The notes under the pieces: generated by a model | What the model was told of the DNA's origin: nothing | Seen by the model: only the letters and a program-made list of their open reading frames with translations | The model's database searches: none | Translations under genes and position numbers: made by a program | Assembly (NCBI GenBank): GCA_051876355.1 | Contig: JBJEHU010000025.1 | Span: 1-45,049 of the forward strand | Origin: Olsenella_L sp051876355 | GTDB taxonomy: Bacteria > Actinomycetota > Coriobacteriia > Coriobacteriales > Atopobiaceae | DNA: 45,049 nt | Direction: 5' to 3' | In this document: positions 14,351-23,154 of the stretch, in pieces | How positions within the stretch are numbered: position 1 is the first letter of the stretch | Layout of the letters: each line of letters begins with the position of its first letter

Positions 14351-15316
14351 CTATGCACCGAACGCATGGAGCCATCCAAGGCTATCGACATTTGCGCGTA
14401 TATGCGCACAGCTTGCCTGCCATTTGGCTATCTCGGAATCTGAGAATTCGGGCACAAAGATGTGCTCGACACCAGAGGCGCCGATCACGCAGGGAAGCGA
14501 GGACCAGATGCCGGTGATGCCGTAGACGTTCTCGATGCGCGTCGAGACCGGCGTCACGAGCTTCGTGTCGCCGAGGATCGCAGCGACGATCTTCACCGTG
14601 CCGCGGGCAATGGAGTACTCCGTGCAGTGCTTGCCCACCATCGTGATGTAGCCGCCACGACGTGCCTCATCCTCTAGCTTGTCGCGGTCGAACTTCAGGT
14701 GCGCCTGCTCCTCGACCTCTTCGGGCGTGAGGCAGCCAAAGGTCACATGGCTCCAGCACGCGAACTCGGAGAAGCCATGCTCGCCGAGCATCCAGGAGTG
14801 GATGCTCTGGGGGTCATAGCCCGTGGCACGCGACAGTGCATGCTGGAAGCGGGAGGAGTCGAGCGTCGTGCCGGAGCCGATGACGCGCCTCCAGTCATAG
14901 TGGCCGCTCTCCTGCCAGATGGCCTCTGCCACCACATCGTTCGGGTTCGAGACGCTCACCCAGATGCCGTCGAATCCTGCCTTCATGATGCGGGGCACGA
15001 ACGTCTTCACCTCTTCGGGCGTGACCGTGTTCTCGCCGTCGCGGTCCTTCTGTGCCGCCGCGACATGTCCCGCAGCATTGACGATCACATCGCACTCGGC
15101 AAGCTCCTCGTAGCGCGTATCGCACTCATGGACCTTCGCTGCCCTCGGATAGAACGCCATTGCGTCTTCAAGATCGTTCACCTGTGCACGGCAGAGGGCC
15201 TCATCCCTGTCCGAGATGAAGAGCTCCGTGACAAGCCCCTGCTCCAGAAGCGCATTAGCGACATGCGCTCCCACATGGCTTGCTCCGATGATGCCGACCT
15301 TTGCTGCATTCCTCAT
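14351..15316 (-). CDS. Lactate/malate dehydrogenase family protein (divergent)
   Basis: A 321-residue NAD-dependent 2-hydroxyacid dehydrogenase-like protein. Seen: N-terminal MRNAAKVGIIGASHVGAHVA, VSNPNDVVAEAIW, SGTTLDSSRFQ with the Asp/Arg pair, LGEHGFSEFACW with the catalytic His, and CTEYSIARG in the Thr position. The nucleotide loop reads GASHVG, so the second Gly of GxGxxG is Ser. The active-site loop (GHVAAAQKDRDGEN) differs from true LDH. Start ATG 15316 has AAGGA at 5 nt. A second, more canonical paralogue lies at 17723. It could be a malate, lactate or other 2-hydroxyacid dehydrogenase. Confidence 0.8.
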   Translation of the reverse strand: MRNAAKVGIIGASHVGAHVANALLEQGLVTELFISDRDEALCRAQVNDLEDAMAFYPRAAKVHECDTRYEELAECDVIVNAAGHVAAAQKDRDGENTVTPEEVKTFVPRIMKAGFDGIWVSVSNPNDVVAEAIWQESGHYDWRRVIGSGTTLDSSRFQHALSRATGYDPQSIHSWMLGEHGFSEFACWSHVTFGCLTPEEVEEQAHLKFDRDKLEDEARRGGYITMVGKHCTEYSIARGTVKIVAAILGDTKLVTPVSTRIENVYGITGIWSSLPCVIGASGVEHIFVPEFSDSEIAKWQASCAHIRANVDSLGWLHAFGA

Positions 15317-15483
15317 GCTGTCCTTCTTCCCTCGCACTGCATATTCCACCTCTGACTGTACCCGCTCATGCAGGAGAGCCGTGCCATTTTGGCCCATTCG
15401 GCCCTGTCATGTCCGGCAGGCGCCCCTCTAGGGCTACCATCAGATGCTGAACAAGCGCATATAGCCTATAGCTAGGAGACTCC

Positions 15484-16683
15484 ATGGGATACCGTACCTA
15501 TACCTGCCCCTCTGCCGCACGCTGCGGCGGCTGCGAATGGCTCAATGTCCCCTATCCCATACAGCTCAGAAGGAAGCAGGCAGCGCTCGAGGAGACGTTT
15601 GCCTCCTTCCTCGAGGGTTCATCGGCGCCTGAGTTCCTCCCCATTGTCGGTATGGACGAGCCCCTGCACTACCGCCACAAGGCGGCAACGCCTTTCGCTC
15701 CTGCCCCTCATGGCCGCATCCGCTATGGCTTCTATGCAAAGGGCACGCACCGCATCATGAACGTGCCGGAATGCCTCGCAGAAGACCCGAGGTGCCGTGC
15801 GATCCTGGCATCTGTTGCAAAGACTGCAGAGCGCATGCATATCTCTGCCTACGACGAGGACCGCGGCCGCGGCGTGCTCCGGCACGCTGTCGTGCGCTGC
15901 GGCTGGAAGAGCGATGAGGTGCTCCTGACGGTCGTCGCAAACGGCGAGAGCCTGCCTCATGAGAAGGAGTTCGTCGAGCGCTTCCTGGAATACACGCCTG
16001 AGGTCACGACGCTTGCCCTGAACTCGAACGAGCGCAGGACGAATGCAATCCTTGGTCCCCACACCCGCACCCTCAAGGGTTCTGGCATCATGCACGACGA
16101 GCTTCTGGGCTGCCACTTCGCAATCGGTCCCGTCTCCTTCTACCAGACGAACCCGGAGCAGACGGAGAAGCTCTACGAGCTCGCGATTGCGCCTGCCCTG
16201 GAAGACGCGAAGGAAGGCTCTACCCTCGAGGTGCTCGATGCCTACTGCGGCCTTGGCACAATCGGCATCTGCCTGGCAGCAGAGGCGAAGGCCGAGGGAA
16301 AGGAAGCCCATATCCTCGGCGTCGAGAAGGGCGCAGAGGCAATACGTCTTGCCAAGCGCAATGCCCGCGACAATGGCCTCGAGGATTCCTGCCGCTTCGT
16401 CTGCGACGATGCAACGAACTACCTCGAAGCGCTTGCCCGCCAGGGCCGCCACTTCGATATCGTGGTCCTGGATCCTCCGCGCGCAGGGTCGACGCCTGAG
16501 TTCCTCTCGGCTGTAGCCACGCTTGCCCCTGAGCGCATCTCCTACATCTCCTGCAATCCCGAGACGCAGGTCAGAGACCTCGCCGCGCTTGCAGAGCGGG
16601 GATATCATGTGGACTCCATCCAGGGCGTCGACATGTTCCCGCACACGAAGCACACCGAGACCGTCGTCGCGCTCACGCGCTAG
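15484..16683 (+). CDS. 23S rRNA (uracil-5-)-methyltransferase, RlmD/RumA (TrmA) family
   Basis: A 399-residue SAM-dependent RNA methyltransferase making 5-methyluridine. Seen: an N-terminal Fe-S cysteine set (CPSAARCGGCEW and a fourth Cys in NVPECLAED), motif I LDAYCGLGTIGI, the catalytic DPPRAG and SCNPET with the nucleophilic Cys, and a terminal HTETVVALTR. It lacks the N-terminal TRAM domain found in E. coli RlmD, as do many Gram-positive relatives. Whether the target is U1939 or U747 cannot be told. It is the first of a plus-strand run with the next gene only 10 nt away. Confidence 0.92.
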   Translation: MGYRTYTCPSAARCGGCEWLNVPYPIQLRRKQAALEETFASFLEGSSAPEFLPIVGMDEPLHYRHKAATPFAPAPHGRIRYGFYAKGTHRIMNVPECLAEDPRCRAILASVAKTAERMHISAYDEDRGRGVLRHAVVRCGWKSDEVLLTVVANGESLPHEKEFVERFLEYTPEVTTLALNSNERRTNAILGPHTRTLKGSGIMHDELLGCHFAIGPVSFYQTNPEQTEKLYELAIAPALEDAKEGSTLEVLDAYCGLGTIGICLAAEAKAEGKEAHILGVEKGAEAIRLAKRNARDNGLEDSCRFVCDDATNYLEALARQGRHFDIVVLDPPRAGSTPEFLSAVATLAPERISYISCNPETQVRDLAALAERGYHVDSIQGVDMFPHTKHTETVVALTR

Positions 16684-16693
16684 AGCCCAAGAT

Positions 16694-17560
16694 ATGCCGA
16701 TGGACCTCCGCACGAAGAGAGCCTTGGGCCTGGGAGCCGCTGCAGGAGCTGCAGCGGCGCTTCTTGCATGCCGAAGGAGAGATGCACACCTCGTGCGCTG
16801 CCTCGATGGGGTGGGCATCGTCTCGACCCACCGGATAGAGGGCGTGCCGGTACGGGTGCTTCGCCTCGGCGGCGTCTGGCAGTCTGCAACCTATCTGGGA
16901 GACAGATGGGCAGAGCCTGTCTTTGCCTACTACCGTGCCTTCGATGCGGTATTCGATGCAGGCCCTGCCTTCAAGGCAGCCTCAGGCCATGCAATCGCCC
17001 ATGCCCTCATGATCGGCGGAGGCGGCTTTGCCTGGCCGAAGCATGCCCTCACAGCACATCCCGAGCTCTCGCTCACGGTCGTCGAGCACGACCCTGCCAT
17101 CGTCTCCTGCGCCCGCAGGTGGTTCTATCTCGACCGGCTCGAGGAGGAGGCAGCAGGGGACCGGCTCGAAGTTACCTGCGATGACGGAAGGGCCTTCCTC
17201 GAGAAGACCGATGAGCGCTTCGATGCAATCTTGAACGATGCCTTCTCCGGCTCAGAACCCGTGCGCTCTCTTGCCACGGTCGAGGCAGCACGCGCCGTGA
17301 AGGCACGCCTCGTGCCAGGCGGCATCTATGCGGCAAATGTCGTCTCTGAGGAAGGCGGAGAGGATGTCACGTTCCTGCGCGATGTCGTGGCAACGCTTGC
17401 GCAGGTCTTCTCCTCTATCGAGGTGCTTTCTGCCGAAGACGAGACGTACGGCGGGGAGGACAACTACCTCGTCGTGGCCACCGACCTTGCCCTTTCCCTT
17501 CCTGGCGCAATCGCTTTCGACGAGGAATTCCTGGGCACCATCCTCTCCGACGACGACTGA
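16694..17560 (+). CDS. Spermidine synthase-like SAM-binding protein
   Basis: A 288-residue protein with the Rossmann methyltransferase fold of the polyamine aminopropyltransferase family. Seen: a short hydrophobic N-terminal stretch (LGLGAAAGAAAALLA), motif I MIGGGGFAWPKH, VVEHDPAIVSCARRWF, DDGRAFLE and NDAFSGSEPV. The gate and acidic substrate residues of true spermidine synthase (GGGDG and a second DxxD) are not evident, so real aminopropyl transfer is doubtful; bacteria have many such orphan homologues. ATG 16694 is 10 nt after the methyltransferase gene, with a weak ribosome binding site; translational coupling is likely. Confidence 0.75.
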   Translation: MPMDLRTKRALGLGAAAGAAAALLACRRRDAHLVRCLDGVGIVSTHRIEGVPVRVLRLGGVWQSATYLGDRWAEPVFAYYRAFDAVFDAGPAFKAASGHAIAHALMIGGGGFAWPKHALTAHPELSLTVVEHDPAIVSCARRWFYLDRLEEEAAGDRLEVTCDDGRAFLEKTDERFDAILNDAFSGSEPVRSLATVEAARAVKARLVPGGIYAANVVSEEGGEDVTFLRDVVATLAQVFSSIEVLSAEDETYGGEDNYLVVATDLALSLPGAIAFDEEFLGTILSDDD

Positions 17561-17722
17561 CGCTTCGGGGAGCGGAGAGCCGGTATCCATAGGCAAGATC
17601 TCCTCAAAGAGGCTGCGCTATGTCGTTTGTGCTCCAATTCCCGCCTTCAGTAAGCCTTTCTGTCTTCGAAGCGTATCGTGAATGCCGGAATCAGTCGGCT
17701 TTCAGATGGAAAGGACAAGCCC

Positions 17723-18679
17723 ATGGCATTCCGCAATTCGAAGGCAGTGATCGTCGGTGTCGGCAATGTGGGTGCGACCTGCGCCTACAGCTTCGTGAAC
17801 CAGCTGCTCTGCGAAGACCTTGTTCTCGTGGATGTGAACAAGGACAAGGCCTTGGCAGAGGCGCTCGATATCCAGCACTCCGTCTACTTCATGAACCGCA
17901 ACATGCACGTGAGAGCAGGAGACTACTCCGAGTGCAGGGATGCTGACGTCGTCGTGATCTCTGCATCCGCACCGATGCCGAAGGACTCCCACGACCGTCT
18001 CGAGATGCTGAAGCCGTCCATGGGCCTCATGAAGTCGATCGTGACCTCGATCATGGAGGCAGGCTTCCATGGCATCCTGATCGTCGTCTCGAATCCCGTC
18101 GATGTGATGACGTACTACGCCTGGAAGCTATCAGGCCTTCCTGCAAAGCAGGTCATCGGCTCCGGCACGAACCTCGATACGGCACGTCTCTGCACGGCGT
18201 TCTCCCGCATGTACGATCTCGATGCAAGGAATGTCGAGGCCTATGTGATGGGCGAGCACGGCGACTCCGAGGTCGTCGTCTGGGATTCCGCCACGATCGG
18301 CGGCAAGAGAATCGACGATGTCCTCAAAGACAACGCTTCCCGCACGAAGGGCACGACGAAGGCAGAGCTTGCGCATGAGGTCGTGGAAGCCGGCTGGGAC
18401 ATCTTCAGCCGCAAGGGCAACACCTGCTACGGTATCGCCTCCTCCGTCACGGCAATCGCCCGCTCGATCTTCTTCGACGACAACGCAATCTATCCGGTGA
18501 GCGTGCGCCTCACGGGACAGTATGGGATTGACGGTGCGTTCCTGTCCGTGCCGACGATCTTGGACCACACCGGCGCGAAGGAGATCGTCGAGATCCGCCT
18601 CGCCGAGGACGAGCTCTCCGCCCTCCAGAAGTCCGCAAAGCTCCTCGAGGAGTACTACGAGATCGTCGATAACAACTAG
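17723..18679 (+). CDS. ldh: L-lactate dehydrogenase family enzyme
   Basis: A 318-residue NAD-dependent enzyme reducing pyruvate (or a related 2-oxoacid) to the L-hydroxyacid, a fermentative NADH sink. Seen: GVGNVGAT (GxGxxG), VVSNPVDVMTYYAWK, SGTNLDTARL (Asp and Arg of the active site), VMGEHGDSEVVVW (catalytic His) and TCYGIASSV (Thr position). The active-site loop reads SAPMPKDSHDR in place of the usual NQKPGETR, so the preferred substrate may be another 2-oxoacid. The ATG at 17723 has AAAGGA at 7 nt; an in-frame ATG 15 codons upstream lacks this. It is followed by a strong terminator. Confidence 0.88.
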   Translation: MAFRNSKAVIVGVGNVGATCAYSFVNQLLCEDLVLVDVNKDKALAEALDIQHSVYFMNRNMHVRAGDYSECRDADVVVISASAPMPKDSHDRLEMLKPSMGLMKSIVTSIMEAGFHGILIVVSNPVDVMTYYAWKLSGLPAKQVIGSGTNLDTARLCTAFSRMYDLDARNVEAYVMGEHGDSEVVVWDSATIGGKRIDDVLKDNASRTKGTTKAELAHEVVEAGWDIFSRKGNTCYGIASSVTAIARSIFFDDNAIYPVSVRLTGQYGIDGAFLSVPTILDHTGAKEIVEIRLAEDELSALQKSAKLLEEYYEIVDNN

Positions 18680-18706
18680 CCAAGGCAGAACAGCGAGACA
18701 GAACAA

Positions 18707-18741
18707 GGGAGCCGGATCAGATGGTCCGGCTCCCTTCTTTT
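18707..18741 (+). terminator. Terminator of ldh
   Basis: GGGAGCCGGA-N8-TCCGGCTCCC followed by TTCTTTTT, 27 nt after the ldh stop, in the gap between convergent ldh and purN. Confidence 0.95.
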
Positions 18742-18756
18742 TGCTTTCTTCTGCCC

Positions 18757-19380
18757 CTAGTCGGCAAGATACGGCACGCCGTCAGGACGGTGGGCGAGCT
18801 TGCCCTGGGCAAGCTTCTCGATCACATACGGATAGAGCACATGCTCGATCTCGTGGATGTGCGCCTCGAGCTCGTCCACATCCCAGGAGGGGTCGACTTC
18901 GAGCGCACGCTGCGCAAGGATCGGTCCGCAGTCATAGCGCGAGTCTGCGACGTGCACTGTGACGCCCGTGACCTTGACGCCGTAGTCGAAGGCGTCCTGG
19001 ATGGCATGGGCGCCCTTGAAGCTCGGCAGGAGCGCCGGGTGGATGTTCAAGACACGTCCCGGGAACATGTCGAGGATCGGCTCATGCACCATGCGCATGT
19101 AGCCTGCCATCACCACATAGTCGACGTGGTGCTGGGCAAGCTCGGTGGCGATGACCATGTCCGCCTGGATCGGGTCTTCGTAGATCGTCTTGTCGAGCGT
19201 AAGCGTCTGGATGCCTGCCTTCTGGGCACGCTTGAGGCCCATGGCAGAGGGGCGCGACGACACGACAAGCTCGATCGAAGCGTCGAGCGTGCCATCGGCG
19301 ATGCGGTCGATCAGCGCCTGCAGGTTCGTGCCGGAGCCGGAGATGAGGACACCGAGCTTGAGCTTCTTCGTCTCGCTCAT
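18757..19380 (-). CDS. purN: Phosphoribosylglycinamide formyltransferase
   Basis: A 207-residue enzyme transferring the formyl group of 10-formyl-THF to GAR, the third step of purine synthesis. Seen: VLISGSGTNLQALID (phosphate-binding loop), VVMAGYMRM, NIHPALLPSFKG (catalytic Asn and His) and DCGPILAQ (catalytic Asp). Length is normal. Its ATG overlaps the purM stop by 4 nt (ATGA), so the two are translationally coupled. It is the last gene of purF-purM-purN. Confidence 0.96.
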   Translation of the reverse strand: MSETKKLKLGVLISGSGTNLQALIDRIADGTLDASIELVVSSRPSAMGLKRAQKAGIQTLTLDKTIYEDPIQADMVIATELAQHHVDYVVMAGYMRMVHEPILDMFPGRVLNIHPALLPSFKGAHAIQDAFDYGVKVTGVTVHVADSRYDCGPILAQRALEVDPSWDVDELEAHIHEIEHVLYPYVIEKLAQGKLAHRPDGVPYLAD

Positions 19381-20441
19381 CGATAGACCACCTTGCCCGT
19401 GCCTTCCGTAACCTCGCCCATGACAAAGGGATGGAGGTCTTCTGCCTCGAGGAGCTCGCACACCTCGTCGAGGTCGTCCTGGGCGCAGAGGATGGACATG
19501 CCGACGCCCATGTTGAACGTCTTGTAGGCCTCATCCGGCGTAAGGCCTGCCGCCTTCACGCAGTAATCGATGACAGGCGGAACATCCCAGGCAGGGCCAT
19601 CTGCTCCGCCACGGTCGACAAGCGCATCGAGCGTCTTCGGAAGCGCCCTGTTCAGGTTCTCCGTGATGCCGCCGCCCGTGATGTGCGCCATTGCATGGAT
19701 CGGGGCGCCCTTGCGCAGGACCCTCATGAGCTTGCCGGCATAGATCGTCGTCGGGCGCATGACCGCATCTGCCAAGGACTCGCCACCGAGCTCAGGCAGC
19801 GGACGCTCGAGCTCCTCGACGGTCTTGCCCTCGATCGCGACCTTGCGGACGAGTGAGTAGCCGTTCGAGTGGATGCCGGAAGACGGAAGTCCGATGATTG
19901 CATCGCCGAGCTTCACCTTCTCGGGTCCGATCATCTTCGGGCGGTCGACGACGCCCACGACGAATCCTGCGAGGTCGTAGTCATCCGGCTTCATGACGCC
20001 AGGATGCTCGGCCATCTCGCCGCCGACAAGCGCGCAGCCGCTCATCTTGCAGCCTTCGGCGATACCCTTCACGATCTCTGCCACATGCTCGGCACGGAGC
20101 TTGCCGATCGCGATGTAGTCAAGGAAGAAGAGAGGCTCGGCACCGAGCGGGACGATATCGTCGACGCACATGGCAACGAGGTCCTGGCCGACCGTGTCGT
20201 GGCGGTCGAGGAGCTGCGCGATGGCAAGCTTCGTGCCGACGCCGTCGGTGCCGGAGACGAGGATCGGGTCCTCCATGTCCTTGCAGGCAGCAAGGGAGAA
20301 GCAGGAACCGAATCCGCCGAGGCCTCCTATCACCTCAGGACGGTTCGTCTCTGCCACAGCTGCCTTGATCGCATCGACCGCGCGTGCCCCCTCGTCGACA
20401 TCGACGCCGGCATCCGCATAGCTCATATGCTTTGTTTCCAT
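19377..20441 (-). CDS. purM: Phosphoribosylformylglycinamidine cyclo-ligase (AIR synthetase)
   Basis: A 354-residue ATP-dependent enzyme closing the imidazole ring (FGAM to AIR). Seen: MSYADAGVDVDEG at the N-terminus, the ATP/substrate loop SGTDGVGTKL, ALVGGEMAEHPG, GLPSSGIHSNGYSLVR and HITGGGITENLNRALP. The start is the ATG at 20441, 2 nt after the purF stop, with GGAGG 10 nt upstream; the much longer open frame that includes purF sequence is spurious. Confidence 0.96.
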   Translation of the reverse strand: METKHMSYADAGVDVDEGARAVDAIKAAVAETNRPEVIGGLGGFGSCFSLAACKDMEDPILVSGTDGVGTKLAIAQLLDRHDTVGQDLVAMCVDDIVPLGAEPLFFLDYIAIGKLRAEHVAEIVKGIAEGCKMSGCALVGGEMAEHPGVMKPDDYDLAGFVVGVVDRPKMIGPEKVKLGDAIIGLPSSGIHSNGYSLVRKVAIEGKTVEELERPLPELGGESLADAVMRPTTIYAGKLMRVLRKGAPIHAMAHITGGGITENLNRALPKTLDALVDRGGADGPAWDVPPVIDYCVKAAGLTPDEAYKTFNMGVGMSILCAQDDLDEVCELLEAEDLHPFVMGEVTEGTGKVVYR

Positions 20442-20443
20442 GG

Positions 20444-21970
20444 TCACTGCTCCTCCTCGTGGATCTCCTGGATCACTTCTTCTATCTGCATGCGTGCACC
20501 TACGGGCGGCTTCGCCAGGTTGTGGGGACGGTATCCGGTGAGGAAGCGTCCCTCGGAGAACTCTTCGGGAATGGCGACCGGATACTCGCCCGTGAAGCAA
20601 GCGCAGCAGCGGCCACCAGCCGGGCAGCTCTTCACGAGACCCTCGACCGAGAGGAAGTGGAGCGAGTCTGCGCCGATGTATTCGCAGACCTCCTCCTCGC
20701 TCATGCGGGCAGAGATCAGCTGGTCCTGCGTGCCGGTATCGATGCCGTAGAAGCACGGCCACTTCACCTCGGGGGAGGTGATGCGCACGTGCACTTCCTT
20801 GGCACCGGCATCCTTGAGCATGCGCACGATCTGCTTCGACGTCGTGCCGCGGACAATGGAGTCATCGATCATGACAAGGCGCTTGCCGGCCACGTTGTCG
20901 CGCAGCGCGTTGAGCTTCAGCCTCACGCCGAGCTGGCGGAGCTCCTGCGTCGGCTGGATGAACGTGCGGGCGATATAGCGGTTCTTGATGAGGCCCTCGC
21001 CGTAGGGAAGGCCGAGCTCGCGGGCATAGCCCTCCGCAGGCGGAAGGCCAGAGTCGGGCACGCCGAAGACCATGTCGGCGTCGACCGGTGCCTCGCGGGC
21101 AAGCTGGCGTCCCATTGCATAGCGCATGGAGTAGATGGACTGGCCATCCTCATAGGAGTCAGGGCGGGAGAAGTAGACGTTCTCGAAGATGCAGCGTGCC
21201 TGGGGGCGGGGCGCGACGCCACGCTCGGAAACGAGGCCATCATCGGAGATGCGGACAATCTCGCCCGGCTCGATGTCGCGCATGTACTTTGCACCCACGA
21301 TATCGAGTGCGCAGGTCTCCGATGCCACGACATAGTCATCGCGGCCGAGGCGTCCCAGGACGAGCGGACGGATGCCGTTCGGATCGCGGAATGCATAGAG
21401 CGCATTCTCGCGCACGAGCGCCATCGCATAGCCGCCGTCGATCATCTCCATCGTGTGGCGGATGCCTTCGCGCAGATGGTGCGTCTGCATCGTGAAGTAG
21501 CCGATGAGCTTGGCGGCGACTTCCGAGTCCGTGTTGGAGCGGAAGAACACGCCGAGGTCGATGAGCTCGCGGCGCAGCGCATCCGTATTCACGAGCGTGC
21601 CGTTATGGGCGACCGCAATGATCGTGTCATCGATCGTCGAGAGGTGGGGCTGTGCAGCCTCCCAGCTCTTCGATCCTGCCGTGCCATAGCGCACATGTCC
21701 CACAGCGACCTTGCCCTGAAGGGCACCGAGGTCTGCATCCGTGAACACCGCATCGACGAGTCCCAGGTCCTTGCGGACAAGGACTGTCTTGCCGTCGCCG
21801 ACGGCGATGCCGGCAGATTCCTGGCCACGGTGCTGCAGGGCCCTGAGGCCGAAGGCAGTCAGCCTTGCCACATCGCGGTCAGGCGCCCAGATGCCGAAGA
21901 CGCCGCATTCCTCATTGAGATGGCTCGCGCACGGATTTTCGTCCTGCGGGTCCCTGAAGTCTGAAACCAT
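20444..21970 (-). CDS. purF: Amidophosphoribosyltransferase
   Basis: A 508-residue enzyme committing PRPP to purine synthesis. Seen: an N-terminal propeptide ending NEE before Cys22 (CGVFGIW), the nucleophile freed by cleavage; HRGQESAG; the PRPP motif MIDDSIVRGTTSKQ; and Fe-S ligands of the Bacillus type (ARCIFENVYFSRPDS, WPCFYGIDTG, CPAGGRCCAC). It therefore belongs to the cluster-containing, oxygen-sensitive class. It starts 27 nt after the sortase gene, so the sortase may be co-transcribed. Confidence 0.97.
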   Translation of the reverse strand: MVSDFRDPQDENPCASHLNEECGVFGIWAPDRDVARLTAFGLRALQHRGQESAGIAVGDGKTVLVRKDLGLVDAVFTDADLGALQGKVAVGHVRYGTAGSKSWEAAQPHLSTIDDTIIAVAHNGTLVNTDALRRELIDLGVFFRSNTDSEVAAKLIGYFTMQTHHLREGIRHTMEMIDGGYAMALVRENALYAFRDPNGIRPLVLGRLGRDDYVVASETCALDIVGAKYMRDIEPGEIVRISDDGLVSERGVAPRPQARCIFENVYFSRPDSYEDGQSIYSMRYAMGRQLAREAPVDADMVFGVPDSGLPPAEGYARELGLPYGEGLIKNRYIARTFIQPTQELRQLGVRLKLNALRDNVAGKRLVMIDDSIVRGTTSKQIVRMLKDAGAKEVHVRITSPEVKWPCFYGIDTGTQDQLISARMSEEEVCEYIGADSLHFLSVEGLVKSCPAGGRCCACFTGEYPVAIPEEFSEGRFLTGYRPHNLAKPPVGARMQIEEVIQEIHEEEQ

Positions 21971-21997
21971 GCTCTCCCCTCGCTCCGTGGCGTGCCG

Positions 21998-23047
21998 CTA
22001 GGCTGCAGAGGCGGCAGCATCTGCCGCCGCAGCCTCGCTCTTCGGCACGCACACCAAGACCGTACGTCCTATTCCATTGTCGTAGTTGCATGTTACGAGC
22101 GTGAGCACATGGCTCGTCTGCGCAATAATCGCGGAAGCGTCGGCACGGGATGCAACCGAACGTCCAAGAAGATCGGTCAGATAGCTATGGAAGTCGTCCT
22201 GCGTCATGAATGACAGCGTACGGACATTCGTGTCGTCTGCCGACGTCTTGTAGACGAGGAGCGGCTCGAGCTCATAGCTCACATTGTTCTCGTCGACGTA
22301 CCAGACCGTCGGACGGCTATCGAATGTCGCCTGGTCGGCCATATCGGCGACCGGCTTGAACATCGAGCCGTCGAGCAGATGGTGGCCATAGATAATCGTC
22401 TGGGCATCGCGCATGCCCGGCTCCGTGTTCTGGTAGTCCATGAAGACCTGGCCGCCGAGCGAGTACTCGCCGGTCGCGGTGTGGCGAAGATACTCGTCGT
22501 TGTTCGCACCTTGGTAGACCGGGTAGTTCACGACCGTATCGGGGATGTAGATCCAGCCCACGACATCGGGGTTGATGGCCTCAAGACCTGCCCAGTCGAT
22601 TACAGGAGCGCCGCTCGTATTGTCTTCGGGCTCCGTCGCGTACTGCGCAAGCTCCTCGTTCACCTGCTCCTGCTGCTGGTACTGCTGCTGCGCATGGAAC
22701 CACATGTAGCCGGCAATGCCGATGAGGACGACGCCGGCAATGAGGAGAAGCGTCGAGAGGACGCGCAGGACCGGATGCCGCTTTTTCTTCTTCTCGTCGA
22801 GGCCGTAGGGGTCGAGCTCGCCGTAGGCAGAAGCCTTGTCCTTCTTCCTGCGGTCGCGCGGGTCGGCATGGCGGTCATGGCCGACAATCGGGGTGAACCC
22901 CTCCTGGATCGTCTGGCCCTCTTCGCCTGCGCTATAGGCGCCTCCCTGGGTGAGGGAGGCCTCTTCGTCGTCTGCATCCGGGCTGGCTATCTCATCCGAT
23001 GGCTCCTCGTCCTTCGGAGCTTCATCGTGCTTCATATGGCGTGCCAT
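21998..23047 (-). CDS. Class B sortase
   Basis: A 349-residue cell-surface transpeptidase. Seen: an N-terminal acidic and charged cytoplasmic region of about 95 residues, a membrane helix (VLSTLLLIAGVVLIGIAGYMW), a Q-rich stalk, then the sortase barrel with the catalytic His in IIYGHHL, the catalytic Cys in TLVTCNY and the Arg in GIGRTVLVC. The extra helix before the barrel and the TLVTC motif fit class B. ATG 23047 has AGGAG at 7 nt. No LPxTG- or NPxTN-type substrate is nearby. It sits directly upstream of purF after the yqeY terminator, an odd place for a sortase. Confidence 0.9.
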   Translation of the reverse strand: MARHMKHDEAPKDEEPSDEIASPDADDEEASLTQGGAYSAGEEGQTIQEGFTPIVGHDRHADPRDRRKKDKASAYGELDPYGLDEKKKKRHPVLRVLSTLLLIAGVVLIGIAGYMWFHAQQQYQQQEQVNEELAQYATEPEDNTSGAPVIDWAGLEAINPDVVGWIYIPDTVVNYPVYQGANNDEYLRHTATGEYSLGGQVFMDYQNTEPGMRDAQTIIYGHHLLDGSMFKPVADMADQATFDSRPTVWYVDENNVSYELEPLLVYKTSADDTNVRTLSFMTQDDFHSYLTDLLGRSVASRADASAIIAQTSHVLTLVTCNYDNGIGRTVLVCVPKSEAAAADAAASAA

Positions 23048-23114
23048 AGGCTGACTCCTAATTCGGCAAGACCTGCATCATCTGCAGGGAGGGAAATATC
23101 GCTGTGAGCGTAAC

Positions 23115-23146
23115 AAAAAACTGCCTCCCGCGCACACGGGAGGCAG
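23115..23146 (-). terminator. Terminator of purE-yqeY
   Basis: CTGCCTCCCG-N6-CGGGAGGCAG followed by TTTTTT on the minus strand, 9 nt after the yqeY stop. Confidence 0.96.
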
Positions 23147-23154
23147 CCTCGGTC

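Noticed and set aside
15619..16818. 399-codon frame on the minus strand
   Set aside because: Antisense to the rRNA uracil methyltransferase gene, which has the catalytic motifs; no domain in the shadow.
20384..21964. 526-codon open frame on the plus strand
   Set aside because: Antisense shadow of purF with no ribosome binding site.
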